Positions 25,110 through 37,456 of a DNA stretch of 64,000 nucleotides are shown here, in pieces. The translations under genes were made by a program, and so were the position numbers. The stretch is from NCBI GenBank assembly GCA_963662155.1, contig OY759274.1, positions 40,949,842 through 41,013,841 of the forward strand, given 5' to 3'. The notes below the pieces were generated by a model. That model was given only the letters and a program-made list of their open reading frames with translations, was not told where the DNA came from and did no database searches. This stretch comes from Lamellibrachia columna. Taxonomy: Eukaryota > Annelida > Polychaeta > Sabellida > Siboglinidae. How positions within the stretch are numbered: position 1 is the stretch's first letter; every line of letters begins with the position of its first letter.

Positions 25110-27720
25110 TTGGAAGTATGTCTGTGATCGCGGTGAATGTGTGTAGTGCAGCCATGCTGGATGTTTCTCCGTGATCGCGGTGAATGTGTGTAGTGCAGCC
25201 AGGTTGGATGTTTCTCCGTGATCGCGGTGACTGTGTGTAGTGCAGCCAGGTTGGATGTCTGGGAGTGATCGCGGTGATCGTGTGTACTGTGGCCAGGTTA
25301 GATATTTGGGAGTGGTCGCGATGATTGTGTGTACTGCAGTCATGTTGGATTTCTGGCAGTGATCGCAGTGACTGTGTGTACTGCAGCCACGTAGGATGTC
25401 TTGGAGTGATCGCGGTGATTGTGTGTACTGCAGTCACGTTGGATGTCTTGGAGTGATCGCGGTGATTGTGTGTACTGCAGCCACGTTGGATGTCTTGCAG
25501 TGATCGCGGTGATTGTGTGTACTGCAGCCACGTTGGATGTCTTGGAGTGATCTCGGTGATTGTGTGTACTGCAGTCACGTTGGATGTCTTGGAGTGATCG
25601 CGGTGATTGTGTGTACTGCAGCCACGTTGGATGTCTTGCAGTGATCGCGGTGATTGTGTGTACTGCAGCCACGTTGGATGTCTTGGAGTGATCTCGGTGA
25701 TTGTGTGTACTGCAGTCATGTTGGATGTATGGGAGTGATCGCGGTGATTGTGTGTACTGCAGCCACGTTGGATGTCTTGGAGTGATCTCGGTGATTGTGT
25801 GTACTGCAGTCATGTTGGATGTATGGGAGTGATCTCGGTGATTGTGTGTACTGCAGCCATGTTGGATGTCTTGGAGTGATCGCAGTGATTATGTGTACTG
25901 CAGCCTTGTTGGATGTCTTGGAGTGATCTCGGTGATTGTGTGTACTGCAGTCATATTGGATGTCTTGGAGTGATCGCGGTGATTGTGTGTACTGCAGCCT
26001 TGTTGGATGTCTTGGAGTAATCTCGGTGATTGTGTGTACTGCAGCCACGTTGGATGTCTTGGAGTGATCTCGGTGATTGTGTGTACTGCAGCCACGTTGG
26101 ATGTCTTGGAGTGATCGCGGTGATTGTGATTGTACTGCAGCCACGTTGGATGTCTTGGAGTGATCGCGGTGATTGTGTGTACTGCAGCCACGTTGGATGT
26201 CTTGGAGTGATCTCGGTGATTGTGTGTACTGCAGCCTTGTTGGATGTCTTGGAGTGATCTCGGTGATTGTGTTTACTGCAGTCATATTGGATGTATGGGA
26301 GTGGTCGCGATGATTGTTTGTACTGCAGCCACGTTGGATGTCTTGGAGTGATCGCGGTGATTGTGTGTACTGCAGCCTTGTTGGATGTTTTGGAGTGATC
26401 TCGGTGATTGTGTGTACTGCAGCCACGTTGGATGTCTTGGAGTGATCTCGGTGATTGTGTGTACTGCAGTCACGTTGGATGTCTTGGAGTGATCGCGGTG
26501 ATTGTGTGTACTGCAGCCACGTTGGATGTCTTGGAGTGATCGCGGTGATTGTGTGTACTGCAGCCACGTTGGATGTATTGGAGTGATCGCGGTGATTGTG
26601 TGTACTGCAGTCATATTGGATGTATGGGAGTGCTCGCGGTGATTGTGTGTACTGCAGCCACGTTGGATGTATTGGAGTGATCGCGGTGATTGTGTGTACT
26701 GCAGTCATATTGGATGTATGGGGTGCTCGCGGTGATTGTGTGTACTGCAGCCTTGTTGGATGTCTGGGTGTGATCGCACTGAGTGATTGGGTGTACTGCG
26801 GCCACGTTGGATCTATGAGGGTGATCGCGGTGATTGTGTGTACTGAAGCCTTGTTGGATGTCTGGGTGTGATCGCACTGAGTGATTGGGTGTACTGCGGC
26901 CACGTTGGATCTATGAGGGTGATCGCGGTGATTGTGTGTACTGAAGCCTTGTTGGATGTCTGGGTGTGATCGCACTGAGTGATTGGGTGTACTGCGGCCA
27001 CGTTGGATCTATGAGGGTGATCGCGGTGATTGTGTGTACTGAAGCCTTGTTGGATGTCTGGGTGTGATCGCACTGAGTGATTGGGTGTACTGCGGCCACG
27101 TTGGATCTATGATGGTGAACGCGGTGATTGTGTGTACTGAAGCCTTGTTGGATGTCTGGGTGTGATCGCACTGAGTGATTGGGTGTACTGCGGCCCCGTT
27201 GGATCTATGAGGGTGATCGCGGTGATTGTGTGTACTGAAGCCTTGTTGGATGTCTGGGTGTGATCGCACTGAGTGATTGGGTGTACTGCGGCCACGTTGG
27301 ATCTATGAGGGTGATCGCGGTGATTGTGTGTACTGAAGCCTTGTTGGATGTCTGGGTGTGATCGCACTGAGTGATTGGGTGTACTGCGGCCACGTTGGAT
27401 CTATGAGGGTGATCGCGGTGATTGTGTGTACTGAAGCCTTGTTGGATGTCTGGGTGTGATCGCACTGAGTGATTGGGTGTACTGCGGCCACGTTGGATCT
27501 ATGAGGGTGATCGCGGTGATTGTGTGTACTGCAGCCACGTTGGATGTATTGGAGTGATCGCGGTGATTGTGTGTACTGCAGCCATGTTGGATGTCATGGA
27601 GTGATCGCGGTGATTGTGTGTACTGCAGCCTTGTTGGATGTCTGGGTGTGATCGCACTGAGTGATTGGGTGTACTGCGGCCACGTTGGATCTATGAGGGT
27701 GATCGCGATGATTATTCATA
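25110..27720. repeat. 47-bp satellite with 98-bp higher-order section
   Basis: About 55 copies of a 47-bp unit starting TGATCGCGGTGATTGTGTGT. From about 26750 to 27520 it becomes a regular 98-bp dimer of a 47-mer and a 51-mer (with gcactgagtgattgggtgta), seven to eight near-identical copies. Because 47 is not a multiple of three, each frame cycles through three readings, and the minus strand stays open for over 400 codons; I take this as a repeat artefact. Confidence 0.93.
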
Positions 27721-27759
27721 ATGGAGCCATGTTGGGTGCATTTCTTGTTGACGATTAGT

Positions 27760-28100
27760 GTAGAAAGTGGCTAACTGTTTCACCTTGGGACACGTAAGGA
27801 AACAAAAGGAAATATGTACTAGTAATCATCAGCAAGGATTACCAATTGACCCATCGAACAATAGAGTTCCCTTGTATTGTCGTTATTGCAGAAAACTGTA
27901 TATTAAAAAGCAATGTTTTATTTCCGCTTTGGAATGCACTCGTACATGTCACCTTATCACCTGGTTCTGGTAGAATACAGAATGTGTATTTATTAATATG
28001 CAACCAGATGATTGAAGCTTTACCATCAAAATCAGTTGAAGTTACCTCTCTATTCAATAAACTTACTAATATAGTAAGTTGATGCTTATGCATATGTAAT
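27760..28100. other. Intergenic, no feature seen
   Basis: Unique AT-rich DNA between the satellite and a TA array. Confidence 0.4.
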
Positions 28101-28101
28101 G

Positions 28102-28304
<203 letters not shown>

Positions 28305-28590
28305 TAAATTGCATATGTGTCGTAAGTCCGAAAGTGAATGGCATTCATTTGTGCTTCGACTTTTTCTGATGTATTAAATATTCATTAAAGACTGGAGTAC
28401 TGATTTCGTATTATATACGACGTAAATATACTATTACATATAAGTCATGGTTTCTAATATTATCTGCGCAATAATACCCCACGTGAAACCTTATTTCATA
28501 TTTGAGCTTTGCTCCGTTCCCACATATCCTGTCATGTGCTGAACACTTGGAAGAGCTTCGTACGTATACGTCCAACGTTATACGTTATCA

Positions 28591-29223
28591 TTATTGGAAC
28601 ATATTAAAGGCATCGTACCATGACCCAGGTATCATATTGAACAGTTCTGGTTTGGCGAAGTAGCAGGCGACAGCAATAGTCTGGTCGTCGTCCATCATGT
28701 TCTCTCGTAGCATCAGTTCGAAGACCGCTCTATGCAGGAAGTGATACTCGGTCAGAGCCTTTCTGGAGCCGCCGAAGAAGCCGCCATTGATGAAAGGAGG
28801 CAGAGGCTGCTTGTAGATGGAATAGACCGAGTCGATGAGCGTGAGGTCTACTAGCTGGATGTATGTCACCCGGTCGTCGCCACCCCTCATGAGGTTCCAC
28901 GGGGCCCAGGAGCAAGACTTGGGGAAGACATCCTCACCGTGTCCGTAGCCGGCGTCCACCCAGAAGAAGTAGGCCGACCGGAAGTGGTTCTCCTCAGCCG
29001 CGGCGTGCAGCAGCGACAGCTTCGAGTTCATGAGGATGTTGTACTCGACGGAGAACCCCTCTGGGTGCGTGAGCAGGGCGTTGTCGCTGCCGAACTCGGA
29101 CGACTTCATGACGGCGTCAATCCTGTCGTAGTAGGCGTAGTACTCGAGATCTGACAACTCGATGACGACGATCCGCGTGAGATGTTCCTTGCCGCGGCGT
29201 AGGAATGCGACGTAATCCTTCAC
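28591..29223 (-). CDS. HtrL-family gene, exon 3 (last)
   Basis: Acceptor gatgttgtag before 29223; starts in phase 0 and ends at TAA 28591-28593. It encodes 210 residues, most of the HtrL/YibB domain. Diagnostic pieces are YFFWVDAGYGHG (about residue 90 of the exon), PFINGGFFGGSRKALTEY (the glycine-rich family signature) and ENMMDDDQTIAVACYF (acidic DDDQ). These resemble the donor and metal-binding elements of nucleotide-sugar transferases, but that role is inferred. The exon is much richer in CpG and GC than the surrounding introns, as expected for real coding DNA. Confidence 0.9.
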   Translation of the reverse strand: MKDYVAFLRRGKEHLTRIVVIELSDLEYYAYYDRIDAVMKSSEFGSDNALLTHPEGFSVEYNILMNSKLSLLHAAAEENHFRSAYFFWVDAGYGHGEDVFPKSCSWAPWNLMRGGDDRVTYIQLVDLTLIDSVYSIYKQPLPPFINGGFFGGSRKALTEYHFLHRAVFELMLRENMMDDDQTIAVACYFAKPELFNMIPGSWYDAFNMFQ

Positions 29224-29644
29224 CTACAACATCACCAGTATTAACATAGCTTGCAATCGTTGTTCATGTTTTTATAACATTGTGTAATAATTTTATAATA
29301 TATATGATAAAGCATTTATGATATTTATGATAATTATGTTATACTAATTATGCAAATGATTTTATATTATTTAACTATTTAATTATCAGGCTGAACTGAT
29401 TTTGTGATAACATTTGGAGCAAGCACCATCAGCGACTTTTCACGACATTAATATTATTATTATGTTGCAAGTAAAATAAAATCGAAATTATGGCGAACTG
29501 TCAGGTTAACAAGATAACGTCGTGACCCGTGAGTGGTTATTAATAATTATTCATGACTGTCAATGGTATAAATGTACAAGGTATTCGCTAGATGGCGACA
29601 CCATCAGCCGCTGAACTGTTCAAAATGCTTTCGACAGACACATG
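29224..29644. other. HtrL intron 2, left part
   Basis: AT-rich, no feature before the CTA array. Confidence 0.5.
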
Positions 29645-30102
<458 letters not shown>

Positions 30103-30164
30103 GATGACGACGATGACGACGACTTTGTTGTTGTTGTTGGCGTTGGTGTTGTTGTTGTTGTTAC

Positions 30165-30316
30165 CTGTTCATCCACAAAGGCGACGAGGGGCACATTGAG
30201 CTTCAGCAGCTGGACGGTGTAGTAAAGGTAATACTTGAAGCTACGCTTGAAGTGAGGCCACTGCTCTCTCTTCAGGTCGAGCAGCGCCGTCACCACTGTG
30301 AAGTCGGTGGTGGCAA
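30165..30316 (-). CDS. HtrL-family gene, exon 2
   Basis: Acceptor caactttcag before 30316, donor GAACAG/gtaaca at 30164. 152 bp: starts with two bases and ends in phase 0, matching exon 3. It encodes TDFTVVTALLDLKREQWPHF and LLKLNVPLVAFVDEQ, the N-terminal beta-alpha-beta start of the HtrL/YibB domain. Confidence 0.85.
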
Positions 30317-31774
30317 CTGAAAGTTGTCGCACAGATACATGAGTCGTCGATTTCACAACTAATCTAAGGGGTTTCAGTTATTCCGGCAACATACATCAGG
30401 GGCCTGGTTATCATGATGATCATCATCAGGGGCCTGGTTATCATGGTGATCATCATCAGCAGCATCAGTCGCCTGTCACAATATGTTAATTTTGCGTTAG
30501 CATACCATATAATTGGTCTCTTATCCAAACATGCATAGAAAGCCACAGTTGTATAACGTAATCCGTTCTACGTCTCTTAGAGTCAACAGTCAGACGTACG
30601 GCCGATGCCAGTAGTAGATTATATTAGATTAAAAAAGGACATGCCGATAGTCTTTCGCTAAACGTCATAAATACATAAATTACAAAGAAAAAATCTTTTG
30701 TAACCCCAAAAAATCTAATCTGTTTATTTAATTTATTTAACTTCCATGATATTATGCAGAGGATGTCAGGCAAAGCTGTTTGGCATGAACTTTAACTGAA
30801 CCAGTCCCGTCTCATCGAACCTTCCAGATGACGACCGTCGTAACGGTAACTATGGGCACGTTTATGACGTCATCGCCAACTGACTACGGATGCAAACCAG
30901 CCGGCATAAACTGTACGTGTTGGGTTGATGGATGTGGCATTTGGAAAGGTTACACAGCATAGAATCATATCGCCTACGGTGAGTTCCGTTTTACTGGCAC
31001 CGAGATAAATTGCGTAATCGCTGCAGAAGCGGTTCTAGAACTAAATTGCATAATCGCTGTAGAAGCGGTTCTAGAAACATCAGCTATGTTTACATAGATA
31101 CTGGGTCGCCACGGGATGTCTCGAACGGAATCTCGCGTGTACGTGTTCAATTGCTATTCCATTGCTGGTGCGTTTTACGAAAGTAGTACCTTAACATGTT
31201 AACCGGCGATTTTATTCCACAGCACGTAACTTTAGTAAGTCATCAAGTCCATAAGGCAATTCTGTGGCTGTGAGATGCAGCGTTAATGGGCGAGTTTGAA
31301 TATGGACTTTGGTCTTGATGTTCCCGATTCATAAACATATATATTTATATTTTCCCCAACGCAGCCCGTGTTTAAAACAATCCCGTTCTCTACACGATTA
31401 AAATATATCACAAATATGAGAGTTTGATTAAAACTGCTTAGCAAGCTGGCAACGTGAAGTCAGCCGTCTTCATTGTCAATCATATTATTATATTGCAATT
31501 CTTAGCAGTATTGTAACTAAGTCATGCACAGGGTCTTGCTATAAATAAAGTTTACCATTACTATGTTGTGACTTTTTATGATTCTGTTTTTCTGCAATCA
31601 CGAAACACTTTGGTTCGAACTAGACAGCTTTTGTGTATAAAGTGCTTGTTGAAATGGTATTTCAACGGATTGTAGTTGGTCTTGTAACACATCTTTGAGA
31701 GATGACAGCAGCTGTCAGACGCATTTAACACCAGCAGCTGACAGCATGGGCGGCAGCAACAACAGCTAGTAGCA

Positions 31775-31775
<1 letters not shown>
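30317..31775. other. HtrL intron 1, right of exon 2
   Basis: Holds a twofold 30-bp repeat at 30387-30460 (ggggcctggttatcatg) and a twofold 36-bp repeat at about 31007-31076 (gaagcggttctagaac). No exon recognised. Confidence 0.5.

Positions 31776-31777
<2 letters not shown>

Positions 31778-31859
<82 letters not shown>
31778..31859. repeat. (CAG)n array, about 27 units
   Basis: Nearly pure CAG, intronic, second CAG array of the window. Confidence 0.95.
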
Positions 31860-31860
<1 letters not shown>

Positions 31861-31914
31861 CCTTCTAAGTTGGCACAAGGTAATAGTAGGAGATCTCCCT
31901 TACATCACGTGGCG

Positions 31915-32028
<114 letters not shown>

Positions 32029-32042
32029 TTGTGTTTACAGAA

Positions 32043-33053
32043 TTAGTCCATTTTCTGACATAACAACCCATTTGACTGAGACTTTCCTCTCTGTTTCTTT
32101 CCCTCCAATTGACAGTTGAAATTGTTGATCCATCGTAACCTGGGCCTTCCTCTCTGTCTCTTTCCCTCCAAGTGACAGTTGATGTTGTTGATCCATCGTA
32201 ACCTAAGCCTTCCTCTCTGTCTCTTTCCCTCCAGGTGGCAGTTGATGTTGTTGATCCATCGTAACCTAGGCCTTCCTCTCTGTCTCTTTCCCTCCAATTG
32301 ACATTTGAGGTTGTTGGTCCATTGTAACCTGGGCCTTCCTCTCTGTCTCTTTCCCTCAAGGTGACAGTTGATGTTGTTGATCCATCGTAACCTGGGACTT
32401 CCTCTCTGTCTCTTTCCCTCCAAGTGACAGTTGAGGTTGTTGGTCCATCGTAACCTGGGCCTTCCTCTCTGTCTCTTTCCCTCCAGGTGACAGTTGATGT
32501 TGTTAATCCATCGTAATCTGGGCCTTCCTCTCTGTCTCTTTTTCTCCAGGTGACAGTTGATGTTGTTAATCCATCGTAATTTGGGCCTTCCTCTCAGTCT
32601 CTTTCCCTCCAATTGACATTTGAGGTTGTTGGTCCATCGTAACCTGGGCCTTCCTCTCTGTCTCTTTCCCTCCAGGTGACAGTTGATGTTGTTAATCCAT
32701 CGTAATCTGGGCCTTCCTCTCTGTCTCTTTCTCTCCAGGTGACAGTTGATGTTGTTAATCCACCGTAACCTGGGCCTTCCTCTCTGTCTCTTTCCCTCCA
32801 GGTGACAGTTGATGTTGTTAATCCATCGTAATCTGGGCCTTCCTCTCAGTCTCTTTCCCTCCAGGTGACAGTTGATGTTGTTAATCCATCGTAACCTGGG
32901 CCTTCCTCTCTGTCTCTTTCCCTCCAGGTGACAGTTGATGTTGTTAATCCACCGTAACCTGGGCCTTCCTCTCTGTCTCTTTCCCTCCAGGTGACAGTTG
33001 ATGTTGTTAATCCATCGTAATTTGGGCCTTCCTCTCTGTCTCTTATCCCTCAT
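32043..33053 (-). repeat. 63-bp array encoding GRP-type peptide repeats
   Basis: About 16 copies of a 63-bp unit. The minus strand is open for 336 codons from ATG 33053 to a stop near 32043 and reads 21-residue repeats INNINCHLEGKRQRGRPRL-RW. The RGRPRLRW core resembles both an AT-hook and the C-terminal RGRPKxxW stretch of RTE-type LINE proteins, from which it probably arose. The unit length keeps the frame. Whether it is ever transcribed and translated is unknown; it lies on the same strand as, and within, HtrL intron 1. On the plus strand each unit carries a pyrimidine tract ending ctccag/gtgaca. Confidence 0.85.
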
Positions 33054-33394
33054 CTTTTCTTCCCTTTACATTACCATGTGAATATATCTCATCTAAATCA
33101 AAACCAAATTTGGGGTGCGTCTTACTCTACACGTGGAGATGATAATTTCGTTGTCTGCCCCATTTCAGGACAGCTCTGTATTACTCGTAAGGTTTCCACG
33201 TCGGCTGTAGTGATTCGACTTTCAAATATGTTTGTCAAGGTACAAATTTCACTGCAAAGAAGAGACTAAGTCTTAAAATATTGTTGTGTATGATGGGGAG
33301 GATGTTTGAAAACATACAAAAACGGGACACTTGGAAGGTCTGCAGCAGGTGCAGAAGCGATAAAAACAAGTGGCAGCCCAGGAGACTGACAGAA

Positions 33395-33540
33395 TTGGGT
33401 GCGGTAGCTCGGCGGTGAGAGCGCAAATCAAGTAGACAGGCGTTCAAATCCACCTGCTGCAATTTCTAAACTGAGGCAATTTTGTTCACCCAACTTTGTC
33501 TGTATCTTTTTGAAAAAAAGACAATAAACGCTTTGTTTCT
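33395..33540 (+). mobile_element. tRNA-derived SINE
   Basis: tRNA-like head with an A box (tagctcggcggtgagagcg, about 33406) and a B box (gcgttcaaatccac, about 33440), then a unique body. It is followed by a short 20-bp repeat (ataggcgatacaaaacagg) at 33620-33665. Confidence 0.65.
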
Positions 33541-34092
33541 TCTACCTGGTGTCTATTCCAGGGGAAGCGAAATATCCCACACAGGGGGTAAAGGTGTAGC
33601 CTGTCGTGGAATATAAAAATAGGATGGGCGATACAAAACAGGATAGGCGATACAAAACAGGATAGGCGCTGCACTGGTGGCCGCATAAACACGTCCTACA
33701 ACCGGCGGTGAACGCTGAGAGCCAGGGGCGAGCATTGCATCTCAGACGCCCATAGAAACGAGAGCGCGTTTGAGTAAAACTCTCGCTGAATGATGAGATT
33801 AACGGAAGTAGCGGCCAAACACATCTCATCAGAAATATAATACATATGACGTGTACCCGGGTGGCATTGGTGTATCAAGTTTATATTGCTGTAGGTCGAG
33901 TGTATTGCGCAGACAGGTTAACGACGTGGAAAGGCGGCGAGAGGTGCGTCAGTGCAGATAGGTAGTCGACTGAACAGTACTGCGTCTATAGTGTCGTGTA
34001 TTCGTTCAGTCTGTTATCTCACCGTGAACGGCGATTCTGTAAACGTCTACCGCAAGAATGACGGATTAAATGATTGACTGCCGAGTTACCGT

Positions 34093-34244
34093 GTGAGTGA
34101 GTGAGTGAGTGAGTGAGTGAGTGAGTGAGTGAGTGAGTGAGTGAGTGAGTGACTGAGTGACTGAGTGACTGGGTGACTGAGTGACTGAGTGAGAGACTGA
34201 GTGAGAGACTGAGTGAGTGAGTGAGTGAGCGAGCGAGCGAGCGA

Positions 34245-34283
<39 letters not shown>

Positions 34284-34285
34284 TG
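34093..34285. repeat. Tetranucleotide array, GAGT to GAGC to GTGC
   Basis: Runs of GAGT with GACT variants, then GAGC, then GTGC, then GTGT: a stepwise drift of one tetranucleotide. Confidence 0.95.
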
Positions 34286-34439
34286 TGTCTGTGTCAGTGC
34301 GTCTTTCATAATTTGCAAAGCCCTATTCTAATGCAATACTAGAGGCTGGCGCCAAAAAAATAAATCAAAATCGGTGTGATAAAAAAGTGTACCTTGTCAC
34401 TAGACTTCCCACCACACGTCTAGACGGTTGTATACCTTC

Positions 34440-35920
34440 AGTGATACATTGGCTCATTGCAGCTGATGTAACTAGTTTGTATTAGTCACGTGCTCCGGCC
34501 GTCTGACCTTTGATGACACAACCACAGCAGCCGTTGCTGTCAGTAAAAAGTTGTACGTGAGTCATTTCAAGAGATATCTGATACACGCAGGCACAAATAT
34601 GAATCGAGCGCCGTTGTGTGTATGAGGGCTGCTTCCTGAAATCTCACAACATTTGCAAAGATTCTTCAAGAAATAATTGCTTAGTACGAATTTTTCTTTC
34701 CCAATGACGTTCTGCGAAAACAGTTATGCATATAAAACGACAGACATAATAATTATGTTTTGACATTTGCTGCCAACATAATTATGTGCATATGTTGTCA
34801 GTCAGCAACTAGGAATTTAAGCCCGTGTCGGAGTTCGCAAATACCCGTTTTCCCTGCTCATAAAATACATTTTTAAAGTGTAAAAAATCCTCGAAATGGG
34901 GTACTGTCTCAAAATCTCTATCACTGTATTATAATGAATTGAAGTAAAATTATGATCTGAAACCAATTGGGGCAGAAGTCTCTGGTCGGTATATGCAGTG
35001 TTACTGGTCATCACTGTCTTCAGTGAGTTTTGACTGGTAACGAACACGTCGTCTGGCCTTGAGACGTGACAGGAGAAGCAGCCGTAGCGGTCTGGAAGAC
35101 ATTTCAAGAGAAATCTGATCCATATTATGATCAAACAGGCAGCCACCGTTGTCATATGCATGGCTTATTTCCTGAATTTCCATTGCCCGTATCTACTGGC
35201 TACACGATTTAACTAGATGTGTTAGCAAAGGTGTTGGTTTAGTTGGACATTTCCCTCCGTTATCCAGTTTTACAATGACGCTCAGTGAAAATCGGCGCAT
35301 TTCGTTCAAATTTGACACGGACTGAGTTGCAGATGTGGAAAGGCAGCCAATACAAGAATGTATGACTCCTTGTACTACCCTGTCAAGTCTTGGTAGGGCA
35401 ATGCCAATGACAACTTCTTGCCCCAAAATGCATGCATGCACAACTGCCGGTATCACGAAGCGTTCGTACCGTACAAAGGAACTTATGTGAACGTTTGACG
35501 TTGGTCACGTGACATAAAAAATTCGTAACAACGAACTTCTTTTTTTTGAGTCACGTAGTCTATACGCCAAACGTCCTAGTAGGTTCCTTCTTAATATCCC
35601 GACCCCCCCCCCCGCGGGAATCGGGGGATTTTGAAACAAATGTAATGTACGAACTATCCCCGTGGGTCGCCGGTCATGGGGGTGGTCAAAGCATCAAAAT
35701 GTCATAATAAATGTCAAAGCGAACTTTTTGTACACCCATTTCTCGGTTTATGAGTGATGTTTTTAGGTAGCCCATTCCCGCTAAGCCTGGCCGAGTGAAA
35801 TCAGAAGCAGCAGCCGTCACTGTCAATCAAAACTGTCACGAAGAGAAATTATCCATATAGACTTCGTATGCTGCATCGACTGTCATATGCATGGCTGACT
35901 CTTCAGGAAATATCACTGCG
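34440..35920. repeat. Three diverged copies of an unnamed repeat
   Basis: 34525-34650, 35065-35185 and 35800-35915 share, in order, gcagccgt, a catttcaagaga/cacgaagagaaat word, an atctgat/atccata word and gcatggct/gagggctgcttcctgaaat. Identity is modest. No coding potential; origin unknown. Confidence 0.5.
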
Positions 35921-37215
35921 AGGAGCTCTGAACTATTTTAATCTTAGTTATCATTTATTAGCGAATGATGTTCCATGGATATATTCTCCCCAACGAAGGG
36001 AAATATTGCGCGACCTACTTGTCTGTGTTGAATGTATGAATTATTTTTTATCGGTGTAGATAATATGTACCAGTGCATAGAGAAGAGAATAAATCCTGGC
36101 GTTTAAAGAGGGCATGGGTGGGCGAGAAGGATGGAGGGCGAAATGTTAGTAAATGGAAGTGTTGGGGAGAAGGGGGGTCGGGGAATAGGGGCGAGGGAGG
36201 GGCAACGAGAGAAAGAGAGGGAGAAGGAAGGGGAGAGGACGGAAGAAGGGAGGGATTTATACTATTTCGGGCCGTTTATACTCTGCAGCAATAAAGATGA
36301 AAACACGAAGTGTAACTTTGTTAATTTAGATGTACTTTTGAAATAAAAAAATCTGAGTATTTGGGTATTTTAATTATACGAAATTCCCAACTACTTGCGT
36401 ATCAGTTGACCAATGAACAAAGTTGCACATCCCTTTTAAGTTTTGACTGACTCGTTGCCACGGGCAACAATCAGCGCCCGACTAGTTCTCCTAACTGCGA
36501 GCAATCCCGCAGCCATCGGTACAGTAGCGGGGCAGGGTTCGGGTTACAGTTTACAACCAGAGACAGCATGGCCCTTTGGATGCTGATATCGATACAATGG
36601 CTGAGGGCATTGCCCGCGATAACCTCACGCGACACTGACTTGGGGAGGAATGTAGCCCAGGAAACTCGGATGTTCTAGTAGAGATAAGATGTTCTAGTAG
36701 AGATGAGACACAATGAGAAGCCTGAGTTGTTTGTAAAGACATATCTACCAAGATTATTGGGGGTGGGAGGCGGAAGGTACGACAAAATCCTCCCGGACAC
36801 AAACCCCCCTGGACAAAAGCCCCCCCCCCCAGGTAGTGTTCGCCGCCGCCAATGTATATTGTTTTAATAAGGTCTCGTTGATGCCATTCCACGCACTCGT
36901 AGCCATTTCTTATGGAAAATGTAACCATGTAAAATGTAAGCAAATTATGCATTCTAATTATTTTATTACGTACACTGTATACAACTGTGACAGGAATTTG
37001 TTCAAAAAGAAGGAGAATATTTGAAAACGAAAATGCAGGAGACCTGACAACATTGTCCAAAAAGAATGAGATCTACTTCCCACAGCGGAAGATGTGGAAC
37101 ATCTGTAAAACACAAACTAATACTGTTAAATGTCTTCCTGCTTTTAGATTATTTTGGAATAATAATAGTAACAAGACATGAAATAAAATTCAATGCCAAC
37201 AACTCGTTTTACTGT
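35921..37215. other. HtrL intron 1, mostly featureless
   Basis: A GGGA/GAGA-rich purine tract at 36110-36255 and a short dispersed repeat at 36372-36440 that recurs at 53796-53862. No exon recognised. Confidence 0.4.
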
Positions 37216-37218
37216 TCA

Positions 37219-37219
<1 letters not shown>

Positions 37220-37314
<95 letters not shown>

Positions 37315-37326
37315 CATATATATAAT

Positions 37327-37366
<40 letters not shown>

Positions 37367-37367
37367 C

Positions 37368-37454
<87 letters not shown>
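37220..37454. repeat. (TA)n followed by (CA)n
   Basis: TA with AATTACA interruptions to 37380, then about 37 CA units. Confidence 0.95.

Positions 37455-37456
<2 letters not shown>

Noticed and set aside
25716..26975. 419-codon minus frame of HNHRDHSKTS repeats
   Set aside because: Produced by a 47-bp satellite; the peptide repeats in three rotating frames and there is no start context or domain.
25110..27720. CRISPR-like array
   Set aside because: Direct tandem repeats without unique spacers, in an animal genome.
33395..33470. Possible complete tRNA gene
   Set aside because: A and B boxes are present but the arms do not close into a cloverleaf by eye; treated as a SINE head.
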